Shown one piece after another: positions 17,218 to 25,274 of a DNA stretch of 33,276 nucleotides. The DNA is taken from the NCBI GenBank assembly GCA_029557535.1, contig JAKQII010000166.1:1-33276 (forward strand), given 5' to 3'. A program made the position numbers and the translations under genes. The stretch's first letter is position 1. Each line of letters begins with the position of its first letter. Below the pieces are notes generated by a model that searched no databases, had not been told where the DNA came from, and worked only from the letters and a program-made list of their open reading frames with translations. Source of the DNA: Acidobacteriota bacterium (GTDB lineage Bacteria; Acidobacteriota; Blastocatellia; Pyrinomonadales; Pyrinomonadaceae).

Positions 17218-18692
17218 TCCTTGTCACCGTTCGCCGCGGGGTATTTTCTAGACGTCAAATAATAATAAATTGGTAATCCGGCCAAAATCAGGAAAATTCC
17301 GATCCCTGATTGTTTCGGGTTCGTCATGATCGTGTTGATCAGCAGCCAGAGCGCCACGAGAATGAAGACGACCGGCACGACGGGATATCCGAATGCCCGG
17401 TACGGACGCTCGAGATCCGGATATTTCGCGCGGAAAACAAAGACCGACGCCGTCGCCAGCGCGTAGAAGATCCACGACCCGAAAATGACGTAATCGGTGA
17501 GCGTGTCGAACGATCCGGAGAGTGCCAAAAGACACGCCCAGATCCCCTGCGTGACAAGTGCGACGACAGGAACGCGCGTCGCCGAGATGCGTCCCAAAGA
17601 TTTGAACATCACGCCGTCCTCGGCCATCGCGAACGGGACGCGCGAACCGGCTAGGATCGATGTGTGGAGAGTTCCGAGCGACGAGAGCATCAGTCCGCCC
17701 GTTATCAGAACAAGCGCTCCCGCGCCGAAGAACCGCACGGCAACCTCGCGCGCGACCGACGAGTCCTTTGATACGCTGGCGATCTCGGTCGGCGTCAGAA
17801 CGTAGAAGTATGCCGCGTTCACAAATACATAAAGGACGATGATGAGGATCGTGCCGCCGATCAGCGCAAGCGGGATATTGCGTTTCGGGTTCTCGACCTC
17901 GCCGGCGACGAGCGAGAGGTTATTCCAACCGTCGTAGCCCCACAGCGCCCCGAGCATCGCCGCGCCGAATCCGGCAAGAAACGGCGTTCCTTCAAATCCG
18001 TACCGAGCCGCTTTGTCGACGCCCTCGCAGACGCCGCCGTCGTTGAGCATCGCGTAGTGCGTCCAATCGCCCTGCGCGAGGAAAAACGCGCCGCACCCGA
18101 CGAGCACCACCAACCCGATCTTGACGAAGGTCAGGAAGGTCGCGATCTGACCGCCGATCGAGACGGACGCACAATTGATCGTCGTCACGATGACGATCAT
18201 CATCACGGCAACGATCTGCAGCGACGTCAGTTCGTATTGACCCACGGAAACAAGCGGATCGTTTCCGATCAGGCCGGTTTTGTCGAAGAACAGTACCCGG
18301 AAAAGCGTCTGTTTGAGTCCGCCGCCAAGGAGATCGTTGAGGAACACCGCGAACGCGACCGCGACCGCCGCCTGCGAACCGGTCTTGGCGACAAAGATTT
18401 GCATCCAGCCGAACAGAAAGCTCGAAACGCGCCCGTAGGCATCGCGGAGAAACACGTATTCACCGCCCGCCTGCGGTTTCATCGCGGACAATTCGGCGTA
18501 CGTGAGAGCGCCGGCCAGCGACAGGATTCCGGCCGCGACCCAGGCGATGATCACCCACGTCGGCGAGCCGACATTGCAGGTCATCACGCGCGCCTTCAGG
18601 AAAACGCCGGTGCCGATGACATTTCCGACGATCATCGAGATCGCCGCCATTAGGCCGAGTCCGCGGACGAGAGTTACGGTTTCTTTCTTCAT
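17214..18692 (-). CDS. Amino acid permease of the APC superfamily
   Basis: The 492-aa protein has about 12 hydrophobic segments. The first, MAAISMIVGNVIGTGVFLKA, carries the GxIGxGxF unwound-helix motif that binds the amino-acid backbone. The QAGGEYVFLRDAYG segment near residue 75 is typical of the LAT/SteT-like branch. It likely exchanges or imports amino acids across the inner membrane; the substrate cannot be read from sequence. The downstream PilZ gene overlaps by 4 bp. The start is divergent from the GYF_2-like gene. Confidence 0.88.
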   Translation of the reverse strand: MKKETVTLVRGLGLMAAISMIVGNVIGTGVFLKARVMTCNVGSPTWVIIAWVAAGILSLAGALTYAELSAMKPQAGGEYVFLRDAYGRVSSFLFGWMQIFVAKTGSQAAVAVAFAVFLNDLLGGGLKQTLFRVLFFDKTGLIGNDPLVSVGQYELTSLQIVAVMMIVIVTTINCASVSIGGQIATFLTFVKIGLVVLVGCGAFFLAQGDWTHYAMLNDGGVCEGVDKAARYGFEGTPFLAGFGAAMLGALWGYDGWNNLSLVAGEVENPKRNIPLALIGGTILIIVLYVFVNAAYFYVLTPTEIASVSKDSSVAREVAVRFFGAGALVLITGGLMLSSLGTLHTSILAGSRVPFAMAEDGVMFKSLGRISATRVPVVALVTQGIWACLLALSGSFDTLTDYVIFGSWIFYALATASVFVFRAKYPDLERPYRAFGYPVVPVVFILVALWLLINTIMTNPKQSGIGIFLILAGLPIYYYLTSRKYPAANGDKE

Positions 18693-18718
18693 GTTTGTTT
18701 AACTGCGTTAAAAACTTA

Positions 18719-18747
18719 TTGTCAACGGACGGCTCAAAATCTATAAT
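18719..18747 (+). promoter_or_regulatory. Sigma-70-type promoter for the GYF_2-like gene
   Basis: TTGTCA (18719-18724) and TATAAT (18742-18747) are separated by 17 bp. The predicted start of transcription is about 48 bases before the ATG at 18802. Confidence 0.75.
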
Positions 18748-18801
18748 TCATTTGGCAGCCTGCCGATCCCTTACCGCCCGTACGGGGCATCGATTAATGC
18801 A

Positions 18802-20313
18802 ATGACATACACAGTCGTACGGCTCGACGGAAAAGAGCAGCACGGTCTATCCCCGGATCAAGTAAAGGAGCTCTTCTTTCGTCGACAGATCAACCAGGAT
18901 TCACTTGTCTGTTCGATGGACAACCCGTCTCTTCGAATGCTGAAGCGGGAGTTCGATCTTAGGCTCTGGATTCCTGATGCCGCCGTGAACCCGGCTCGTC
19001 CGCCGAGCGGATCGCAACCGTTTTCCGGTTCGCAAACGCCCGCCGTACCGATCTCGTTCAGCGCCGAGCCGGTTACGACTACGTCGGCCGGCCCAAATAA
19101 TTACACTCAAAATAGTCAAAGCCAGACCTTTTATCAAGCATCGACACTTCCCGAGCAGGCAAAGCTCGTCAACATTCAGTCAAACTACGCCCCGACGGAG
19201 GTCCGTTACGAACCCGTGTCACCAACGGCGGCGACCGGCGAACGGCCCGGTCTTCGGTCGGCGTCGGTCTTCCTGATCATCGGCGTGGTAGTATACGTGG
19301 CGATTCTCGTCGTCGGCGGAGTCATGCCGCACGCCGACTCGGCGGAAGCCGTCGGACAGATGGTCGGACGGGCGATCGTGCCCATCGCGATCGACCTGCT
19401 GCTCGCCGTTAAATTGTGGAAACGTGAGAGTTCCGACGGCGTTCGCCGATGGGTGCTCGTCCGCGCCTACGCCGGGTTCGTTATCGGATTGCTGGTACCA
19501 TTCGCGTCCGATGACGGATTCACGATCGCCGTCGGCGTCGTCACCGGACTCGCCGGATTCTTATATCTCCTGGCGCTCGCGCTCGTACTTCACGGCCGGC
19601 AGAATCCCTCGACCGGCCGTGTTTATGCCGGTGTCGCATCGTTCGTCCTCTTTGTGTTCGCGATCGGCGGGATTCTCGGGATCGCCGCGATCGGAAAAGT
19701 GCTTCCTACGCTTTCAAAGCTTCAGCTGACGAGTCCCGAGGTCGCGAAATACAAAATAGACGGAACGGAGTTCAAGGACAAAACCACCGGCGCTTCGGTT
19801 TCGATCCCCGAAGGCTGGGTGATGCTCGCGACGAGCAATCCGATGATCAACACGCCGTACGCGCGGATGGTCGCGACCGACACCGAGGGCGCTCGGATCG
19901 CGATGCTCGAAGTCGTGCCGGTTCCGGCTCAGCTCGATATGAAGCGCCAGGCGCCGACGATGATCCTCGATCAGCTCTGCGACAACGTCGTCGAGTCGAT
20001 GCAGAAGGATCTTGAGGAATCGTCCATTTTCGGCCGGACGATCGTGAAGGAAATGTCACGGCTCTCGATCTACGTCGGCAAACATCCGGCAAAACTGCTG
20101 ATAGTCGAAAAGTCGGTCGGCCGTGAAAGCGTCAAGGGACACATCATCATCACTTACGACGAATTGACTTTCTACGTCCTTCATTCATGGTGCCCGATCG
20201 ACGATTATCAGCGTTCCCAAAACGACTTCCAGTACTTCGAGAAATCATTCGCGGTTCCCGACGACATCAACTCCACGTTTACCCAAACCGCAGAAAACGA
20301 AGCCCGAAAGTAG
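18802..20313 (+). CDS. GYF_2-like multi-pass membrane protein of unknown function
   Basis: The 503-aa product starts with a GYF_2/DUF4339-like domain (about 1-57: GKEQHGLSPDQVKELFFRRQ, then DSLVCSMDN). A disordered Pro/Ser/Thr/Gln-rich linker covers 60-150. Five hydrophobic segments follow at about 155-175, 187-205, 218-235, 241-264 and 274-300. A C-terminal soluble domain of about 200 residues begins SIPEGWVML, resembling a PsbP/DUF1795-like fold, and may be outside the cytoplasm. GYF_2 domains are thought to bind peptides at membranes. It has its own strong promoter and precedes pabB by 36 bp. I assign no function. Confidence 0.7.
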   Translation: MTYTVVRLDGKEQHGLSPDQVKELFFRRQINQDSLVCSMDNPSLRMLKREFDLRLWIPDAAVNPARPPSGSQPFSGSQTPAVPISFSAEPVTTTSAGPNNYTQNSQSQTFYQASTLPEQAKLVNIQSNYAPTEVRYEPVSPTAATGERPGLRSASVFLIIGVVVYVAILVVGGVMPHADSAEAVGQMVGRAIVPIAIDLLLAVKLWKRESSDGVRRWVLVRAYAGFVIGLLVPFASDDGFTIAVGVVTGLAGFLYLLALALVLHGRQNPSTGRVYAGVASFVLFVFAIGGILGIAAIGKVLPTLSKLQLTSPEVAKYKIDGTEFKDKTTGASVSIPEGWVMLATSNPMINTPYARMVATDTEGARIAMLEVVPVPAQLDMKRQAPTMILDQLCDNVVESMQKDLEESSIFGRTIVKEMSRLSIYVGKHPAKLLIVEKSVGRESVKGHIIITYDELTFYVLHSWCPIDDYQRSQNDFQYFEKSFAVPDDINSTFTQTAENEARK

Positions 20314-20349
20314 CCGCTCGCGTATGCTAAGATTCTTGGCACGAACGAC

Positions 20350-21663
20350 TTGCAACTTCGACTGGAACAAAAAACGACCGCGATCGACGCTCTGGTCCCG
20401 CGCCTGTTAAGGCTCGCACGGACCGAGAACGTCTTCCTTCTCGACGGCGCCGCGGCGCGCCACGGCGGCTCGCGCCACCTCATCGCTGGTCTCCGTCCGC
20501 GGGAAACCCTGGCGCTCAGGTTCATGGACCCATCGGCGACTCTCGACGAAATCGATCGGTGTTGCCGCGACTTCCCGTTTGTGTTCTTCACGGCAGCTTA
20601 CGAGTTCGGACTCAAACTCAACGCGATCCCGTCACGGCACTCGGGTTCCGAACCCGATATTTGGCTGATGGCCGGCGACGGGGTACTTGTTCATGACTAT
20701 CTGACGAACGAAACGAAACTTGTCGGCACGCCGGAGTGGATCGCGGAATGTGCCGAAATGATCGAATCGATCGATCCCGGTTTTGAAACGGACGAGACCG
20801 GCCGGCGTGTTGAGGTTTCCTTTGACGTTTCGCGCGACGAGTACGTCAAGCGGGTCGATGAGGTCCGGGAACTGATCCGGTCGGGCTTGACGTATCAGAC
20901 GAATCTCACGCAGCCGATCCGCGTGGCGCTTCCCGATTCACTTCATCCGACCGAGATCTTCCGAAGGCTGCGCCACCTTCATCCGGCGCCGTTCGCGGCG
21001 TTTATCTCGCGCGGCAAATCGACAGTGATCTCGGCGTCGCCGGAACGCTTTTTTTCGATCCGCGACGACCTGATAACCGCTGCGCCGATCAAGGGAACGC
21101 GGCCGCGCGGAGACGGTACCGACTCAGACGACGCCTTGCGGAAAGCGCTGCGGGACTCCGAAAAGGACCGCGCCGAGAATGTGATGATCGTCGATCTTCT
21201 GCGCAATGATCTCGGGCGTATTTGCGAATTTGGATCGGTCGAGGTCGAACGGCTGTGCGAGATCGAGGAGCATCCGTCCGTTTTCCATCTCGTTTCGACG
21301 ATCCACGGAAAATTGAGGTCGGACTGGCGACTTTCGGACGTCTTTCGCGCTCTGTTTCCATGCGGATCGATCACCGGAGCTCCGAAGTTCAGCACGATGA
21401 AGATCATCGACGCGATCGAATCGACTCCGCGCGGGCTTTCGATGGGAGCGATCGGATACTTTGCTCGGAACGGGTTGTTCGGGAATGAACCGCGGCCGGC
21501 AGTCGACACTTCCGTCGCGATCAGGACGATGGTGGTCCGCGGCAATCGGGCTGAATTCAACGTCGGCGGCGGGATCGTCATCGACAGCGACGCGGACGAC
21601 GAATACCTTGAATCACTCACGAAGGCGACCGCCTTGCTCGATTCGCTCACAAAATCTGTCTGA
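20350..21663 (+). CDS. pabB: Aminodeoxychorismate synthase component I
   Basis: The 437-aa chorismate-utilising enzyme has PIKGT (246-250), whose lysine is the mark of PabB, where anthranilate synthase TrpE has PIAGT. TYQTNLTQP (181-189), ISASPERF (227-234) and the CGSITGAPK segment near 338-346 also fit. PabB combines chorismate and ammonia, supplied by a PabA partner not seen here, to form aminodeoxychorismate on the way to folate; folP lies 3.6 kb away. There is no fused lyase (PabC) domain. The predicted start is TTG with no clear Shine-Dalgarno and may be approximate. Confidence 0.9.
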   Translation: MQLRLEQKTTAIDALVPRLLRLARTENVFLLDGAAARHGGSRHLIAGLRPRETLALRFMDPSATLDEIDRCCRDFPFVFFTAAYEFGLKLNAIPSRHSGSEPDIWLMAGDGVLVHDYLTNETKLVGTPEWIAECAEMIESIDPGFETDETGRRVEVSFDVSRDEYVKRVDEVRELIRSGLTYQTNLTQPIRVALPDSLHPTEIFRRLRHLHPAPFAAFISRGKSTVISASPERFFSIRDDLITAAPIKGTRPRGDGTDSDDALRKALRDSEKDRAENVMIVDLLRNDLGRICEFGSVEVERLCEIEEHPSVFHLVSTIHGKLRSDWRLSDVFRALFPCGSITGAPKFSTMKIIDAIESTPRGLSMGAIGYFARNGLFGNEPRPAVDTSVAIRTMVVRGNRAEFNVGGGIVIDSDADDEYLESLTKATALLDSLTKSV

Positions 21664-21699
21664 TCGGGAACAATTTTCGGCGTTCCGGGTCTAAGTTCT

Positions 21700-21771
21700 C
21701 GAAAAGGCCGAGCCGGACGTCGAATTCATTCTATCCTGCCTTTCGTCTTTGGCCCCGGGACGGCCTTTTCG
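21700..21771 (+). promoter_or_regulatory. Inverted repeat between pabB and exbD
   Basis: CGAAAAGGCCG (21700-21710) and CGGCCTTTTCG (21761-21771) form perfect 11-bp arms around 50 bases. The right arm covers a GTG at 21771 that could be mistaken for the exbD start. It might act as a leader hairpin or a weak terminator. Confidence 0.5.
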
Positions 21772-21797
21772 TGAAACTGCAGAAACCGGAGTTCCCG

Positions 21798-22232
21798 ATG
21801 AAACCGAATATCAATGTCACGCCGCTGATCGATGTCCTGCTCGTTCTCCTGATCATCTTCATGGTCGTCGCGCCGGTGCGTCCGGCGAGGTTCGAAGCAA
21901 AACTGCCAGCAGAGCCCAAAAACGTCGACGGTACCAAGCAACATCCGAACACGATCATCGTCGCGGTGCGGCCGGACCGATCGATCGACTTCAACGACTT
22001 AAAGAATGTCGCGAACACGGGCGATCTCGACGGCGTGACCGGCCTTTTGCGCGAACGGTTTGAATACCGCATAGCGAACGGGGTCCTGCGTGAAAACTCG
22101 AACGAGGTCGAGCGCACGGTATTCATCAGCGCGCCGCGGTCGATGGACTACGGAACCGTTGTGAAAGTCGTCGACGCCGTCAAACAGGCAGGCGCCGAAC
22201 CGATCGGTTTGCAGCTCGACGATCTTCGTTAA
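21798..22232 (+). CDS. ExbD/TolR-family biopolymer transport protein
   Basis: The ATG at 21798 has GGAG six bases upstream and gives 144 aa starting MKPNINVTPLIDVLLVLLII, the normal family N terminus. A longer GTG start at 21771 has no ribosome site. One membrane helix covers about residues 8-28, with Asp12 in PLID at the conserved proton-path position. A periplasmic domain follows. ExbD or TolR works with a partner (ExbB or TolQ) to drive TonB- or Tol-type transport across the periplasm. No exbB, tolQ or tonB lies next to it, so its stator partner must be elsewhere. Confidence 0.88.
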   Translation: MKPNINVTPLIDVLLVLLIIFMVVAPVRPARFEAKLPAEPKNVDGTKQHPNTIIVAVRPDRSIDFNDLKNVANTGDLDGVTGLLRERFEYRIANGVLRENSNEVERTVFISAPRSMDYGTVVKVVDAVKQAGAEPIGLQLDDLR

Positions 22233-22256
22233 CCTGAAGCATCGCTGTGATATAAT
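22229..22256 (+). promoter_or_regulatory. Possible promoter for the J-protein gene
   Basis: TATAAT at 22251-22256 and TTAACC at 22229-22234 are 16 bp apart. The start codon follows 41 bp after the -10 box. Confidence 0.5.
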
Positions 22257-22297
22257 TCACGTCGGATCGGGCCCGATCCCCTCTCCGGCGTAAGCGA

Positions 22298-23095
22298 ATG
22301 AACTACTACGAAATTCTCAATGTTTCGCCAAAGGCCTCAAACGCCGACATAAAGTCGGCCTATCGAAAGCTTGCCCGGAAACTTCATCCGGACAAGCACG
22401 GCGGCGACGCGTCGATGGCTCGCGAGTTCGCAAAGATCGCCAACGCCTACGAAACACTCGGAAATCCGAAAACGCGCGCGAATTACGACCGGCGCATGCT
22501 TGACGACCAGTTCAAAAGAAACGGCGCGTCAGGGCTCGACGACGACAATCCGCACGTCCGGCGTTGGCGGCAGATGGTTTACGAGCGTCGGTTCAATGAG
22601 ATCATCGATCGGATGATCGAGGACGAGCGGCAGGAGTCGGTCGCGCTGCAGAAGATCATCTTTCCGATGGTCGCGCTGTTTCTTTCGACATTCGTCGCCG
22701 CCATCTTCAGGCCCAGCTTTTTCACAAGTTCGGCGATGATCGGAAAGATCATTCTCGTTTCGCTGTTCGTGGCCGGGATGATCCACCTGATCGGTCGTCT
22801 GCGAGAGGCCTTTCAGCGCTATACGTACCCGGAGAACATCCACGACACGATCCTTGAAGAGAATGCCGCCGAGACCAGGCCGTACTCGCGCGTGACCGCC
22901 GTCGCGTTCATCGTCGTCGGATTGTTTGTTTGCCTCGGACTCGGATGGCTCACCGGAAACTACTTTTCATGGGTTATTCATGCGTCCATGCCGGCGCTCT
23001 ATTCGCAGACGCTCAGTCCGGAGATCGCACTTTATCCGCCGATCGTCGTACTTTTCGTCGATTTCGTCCACCTCATCGCGCAGCGCTACGAGTAG
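22298..23095 (+). CDS. Membrane-anchored J-domain protein
   Basis: The 265-aa protein begins with a J domain (about 1-67) with the HPD triad at 30-32 in KLHPDKHGG, so it can stimulate a DnaK-type Hsp70. It has no Gly/Phe region, zinc-finger domain or client-binding domain of DnaJ. Instead a charged helical stretch (88-115) leads to four hydrophobic segments at about 119-138, 148-165, 199-220 and 243-262. It is therefore a co-chaperone tethered to the membrane, perhaps recruiting DnaK there. Such type-III J proteins are varied and I cannot name an orthologue. Confidence 0.8.
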   Translation: MNYYEILNVSPKASNADIKSAYRKLARKLHPDKHGGDASMAREFAKIANAYETLGNPKTRANYDRRMLDDQFKRNGASGLDDDNPHVRRWRQMVYERRFNEIIDRMIEDERQESVALQKIIFPMVALFLSTFVAAIFRPSFFTSSAMIGKIILVSLFVAGMIHLIGRLREAFQRYTYPENIHDTILEENAAETRPYSRVTAVAFIVVGLFVCLGLGWLTGNYFSWVIHASMPALYSQTLSPEIALYPPIVVLFVDFVHLIAQRYE

Positions 23096-23103
23096 GATTC
23101 GGC

Positions 23104-23132
23104 TTGACAAAGACGGTACGGGCCGATAGAAT
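23104..23132 (+). promoter_or_regulatory. Sigma-70 promoter for rpsT
   Basis: A perfect TTGACA (23104-23109), a 17-bp spacer and TAGAAT (23127-23132). The rpsT ATG is 42 bp beyond the -10 box. Confidence 0.85.
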
Positions 23133-23174
23133 CTGGAATTTCTCTTACGAACCAAGGGAAGAACTGATAAAGAT

Positions 23175-23441
23175 ATGCCTAATCATAAGTCAGCTGAAAA
23201 GCGCGTCAGACAAACAGAAAAAAGAAACCTGATCAACCGGAACAACCGGAGCCGTCTGCGCACGCAGATCAAGAAACTTCGCACCGCTCTCGCCGGTGGA
23301 GACAAGGCGCAGAGCCAGGAACTGCTTGTGCCGACGATTTCGGCGATCGACAAAGCCGTCAACAAGGGAATTTTGCATCGCAACACCGCCGCGCGCTATA
23401 AGTCGCGTCTGACGATGCACGTCAACAAGCTTGCTCAGTAG
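23175..23441 (+). CDS. rpsT: Small ribosomal subunit protein bS20
   Basis: The 88-aa, strongly basic protein shows the bS20 pattern: MPNHKSAEKRVRQTEKRN at the start, the RSRLRTQIKKL segment, and AVNKGILHRNTAARYKSRLT near the C terminus. bS20 binds 16S rRNA early in 30S assembly. A consensus promoter lies upstream and a strong terminator 33 bp downstream, so it is its own transcription unit. Confidence 0.97.
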   Translation: MPNHKSAEKRVRQTEKRNLINRNNRSRLRTQIKKLRTALAGGDKAQSQELLVPTISAIDKAVNKGILHRNTAARYKSRLTMHVNKLAQ

Positions 23442-23474
23442 AAACGAATCGTTCGTTCCTACATCTCTCCTTGG

Positions 23475-23514
23475 AATCGGAGGCTGCCGGAAACGGTGAG
23501 CCTCCGATTTTTTT
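23475..23514 (+). terminator. Rho-independent terminator of rpsT
   Basis: AATCGGAGGCT (23475-23485) pairs perfectly with AGCCTCCGATT (23499-23509), with a 13-base loop, and the right arm runs into seven T residues. Confidence 0.92.
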
Positions 23515-23593
23515 GCGTGCTCAGCTCAATGTTCGGGACGTGATATTTGTCGATCGACCCAAGGAACTGATTAACGGGTCATTGAAGTCTGAA

Positions 23594-23632
23594 ACTTGAG
23601 AGTGGATATTTCTCAACTGTCCATTCTCAAGT
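23594..23632. repeat. Inverted repeat between convergent rpsT and holA
   Basis: ACTTGAGAGTGGA (23594-23606) and TCCATTCTCAAGT (23620-23632) are complementary at 12 of 13 positions, with a 13-base loop. It lies 43 bp past the holA stop on the holA strand and has no long T-run. It could mark the end of the holA transcript or be another spacer repeat. Confidence 0.6.
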
Positions 23633-23674
23633 CTTAACTACTTGTCGGATCAGCGAAAACCAAGTGCCCCGCCG

Positions 23675-24718
23675 TTAAACGCGCACAAGTTCGGCGACGA
23701 GAAGTTCGATCTGGAGCCGGGCGCCATTCGGACCGCCACCGCCGCGGGAGGTCTTGATCGCCACGTCCGTCTTCGCGATCCGTCCGAGTGCGTCCATCAA
23801 ACGCCTGGCATCGGTCCGGCGGGCGAGCGCGAGGAACTCTTCCTGTTTGCGATACGGGAGTCCGAGCGTCCGTGCCACGTCGCGTCGATCCGCCCCCGAC
23901 TCCATCAGCGCCTTCGCCTTGAGCAACCGCCTGAAGTTCGTCGCGATCAGTCCGAGCAGCATCAGCGGTTCGGCGCCGTCGTCGAGTATCTTCTTAAGCG
24001 TCTCAAAGGTCCGTGACTTGTCCGCAGCAAACAGGTGATCGGCAAGGTCGAAGTTCGAAAGAATCCGCGAACTCGGAACGAGCGACTCTACGAGATCGGT
24101 CGTGATGATCCGGTCAGGAAGGGCGGCCGTCGTGATCTTTTTGATCTCCGTCGTCAGCCGCTGCAGATCGTCCCCGACCAGCGACACAAAGTAGGCGAGG
24201 GTCCGTTCGTCGATGTCGAATCCATCGTTCGTGATCTCGCGCCGAGCCCAATTGGCGAGATCGGCATCGTCGAGGCGCGAGAATTCGATCGACGCGGCAC
24301 GATCCAGCAGGAGCTTCGTCATCCGGCGGCGTTTATCGATCTCGTCCGCGACGAAGATCAGGACGGTCGATTCGGAAGGCCGCTCAAGATACTTCACGAG
24401 CATCGCTTCGTGGTCTTCTTTAAGAGTGTCGCGCGTCCCCGTCGCACTGACACGAACATCGGTGATCCGGACAACTCGCCGTTCAGCCATCATCGGAAGT
24501 TGCATCGCGCTCGCTAACGCACTGGCAAGACCGTCGGAGTTTGTCAGCGAGACCGTCGTTTCGTTGAATTCGCGCACCGCGCTCTCGCCAAGCGCGTGCG
24601 TCGCGATTGTCGCCGCGGCCCGGTCACGGAGGAACGGCTCGTTGCCGAACAAAAGGTAAACTGGAGCGATCTCGCCCTGCTTGAGGTTCTTCCAGAGTTG
24701 TTCGCGCGTCAGGTTCAC
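23675..24718 (-). CDS. holA: DNA polymerase III delta subunit
   Basis: The GTG at 24718 starts 5 bp after the lptE stop and gives 347 aa, close to the 343 of E. coli. A longer frame to 24784 would overlap lptE by over 60 bp and adds a basic stretch with no family character. The N-terminal VYLLFGNEPFLRDRAAATI segment is typical of HolA, and the rest has the AAA+-like fold without a working ATP site, ending in the helical collar domain. HolA is the wrench of the clamp loader: it opens the beta clamp. The lptE-holA adjacency is common in bacteria. Confidence 0.9.
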   Translation of the reverse strand: MNLTREQLWKNLKQGEIAPVYLLFGNEPFLRDRAAATIATHALGESAVREFNETTVSLTNSDGLASALASAMQLPMMAERRVVRITDVRVSATGTRDTLKEDHEAMLVKYLERPSESTVLIFVADEIDKRRRMTKLLLDRAASIEFSRLDDADLANWARREITNDGFDIDERTLAYFVSLVGDDLQRLTTEIKKITTAALPDRIITTDLVESLVPSSRILSNFDLADHLFAADKSRTFETLKKILDDGAEPLMLLGLIATNFRRLLKAKALMESGADRRDVARTLGLPYRKQEEFLALARRTDARRLMDALGRIAKTDVAIKTSRGGGGPNGARLQIELLVAELVRV

Positions 24719-24722
24719 GTGG

Positions 24723-25274
24723 TTATTTCTTTTCTTCCTTGACTCCCATGCCGTTGACGATCGTCGAAACGACCGATTCGGCAAACGCCCGCGCCATGCG
24801 TTCGACCGCGGGGTCCTCTTCGTTGAAGAACGACCGCGGGTCGTCGCTGAATTCGAAAGAATCCCGGAAAATGAAATTTTGATTGTCGTAAAGAATTCTG
24901 TTCGATTTAAGATCGCGAATAGTCACCGCCGAGGTGATCGTCACCTCGTAAACGCGTGCCCGGCCTTCGCGGTCGAGCAGCACACCCGTAAAGCTGAAAT
25001 CGCGGATATTCCCTTCGATCACCGCATCGGCTCCCTCGCGGCTGCCCTGAACCTTGAGTCCGCGGCCGCGACGGATCACTTCGCGTGTCACGGCTTCCGT
25101 GAAGCGGCTCTCGACGCGATACCGCAAACCTTTTGCCTCGAACTGAAACGCGGGTACGGCGATGGTCTTGATGTTCTTCGGCAACCCGCTTTCGGTGACC
25201 GGCTTGTAGCATTCGGTGAAGCCGGAAACCAAAACAAAGACGATCCCGATCAGAATGAACCTCATGATTTTCAT
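24723..25274 (-). CDS. lptE: LptE-like LPS-assembly protein
   Basis: The 183-aa protein has an N-terminal hydrophobic segment (residues 4-18) and the KNIKTIAVPAFQFEAKGLRY segment typical of LptE-family proteins, followed by TEAVTREVIRRGRG. LptE plugs the LptD barrel and helps lipopolysaccharide reach the outer membrane. LptE is normally a lipoprotein. Here the only cysteine near the signal segment (Cys22) is preceded by GFTE, which does not fit a lipobox, so lipidation is doubtful. It overlaps folP by 4 bp and precedes holA by 4 bp, as expected for an operon. Identification rests on fold-type similarity and its holA neighbour. Confidence 0.78.
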   Translation of the reverse strand: MKIMRFILIGIVFVLVSGFTECYKPVTESGLPKNIKTIAVPAFQFEAKGLRYRVESRFTEAVTREVIRRGRGLKVQGSREGADAVIEGNIRDFSFTGVLLDREGRARVYEVTITSAVTIRDLKSNRILYDNQNFIFRDSFEFSDDPRSFFNEEDPAVERMARAFAESVVSTIVNGMGVKEEKK

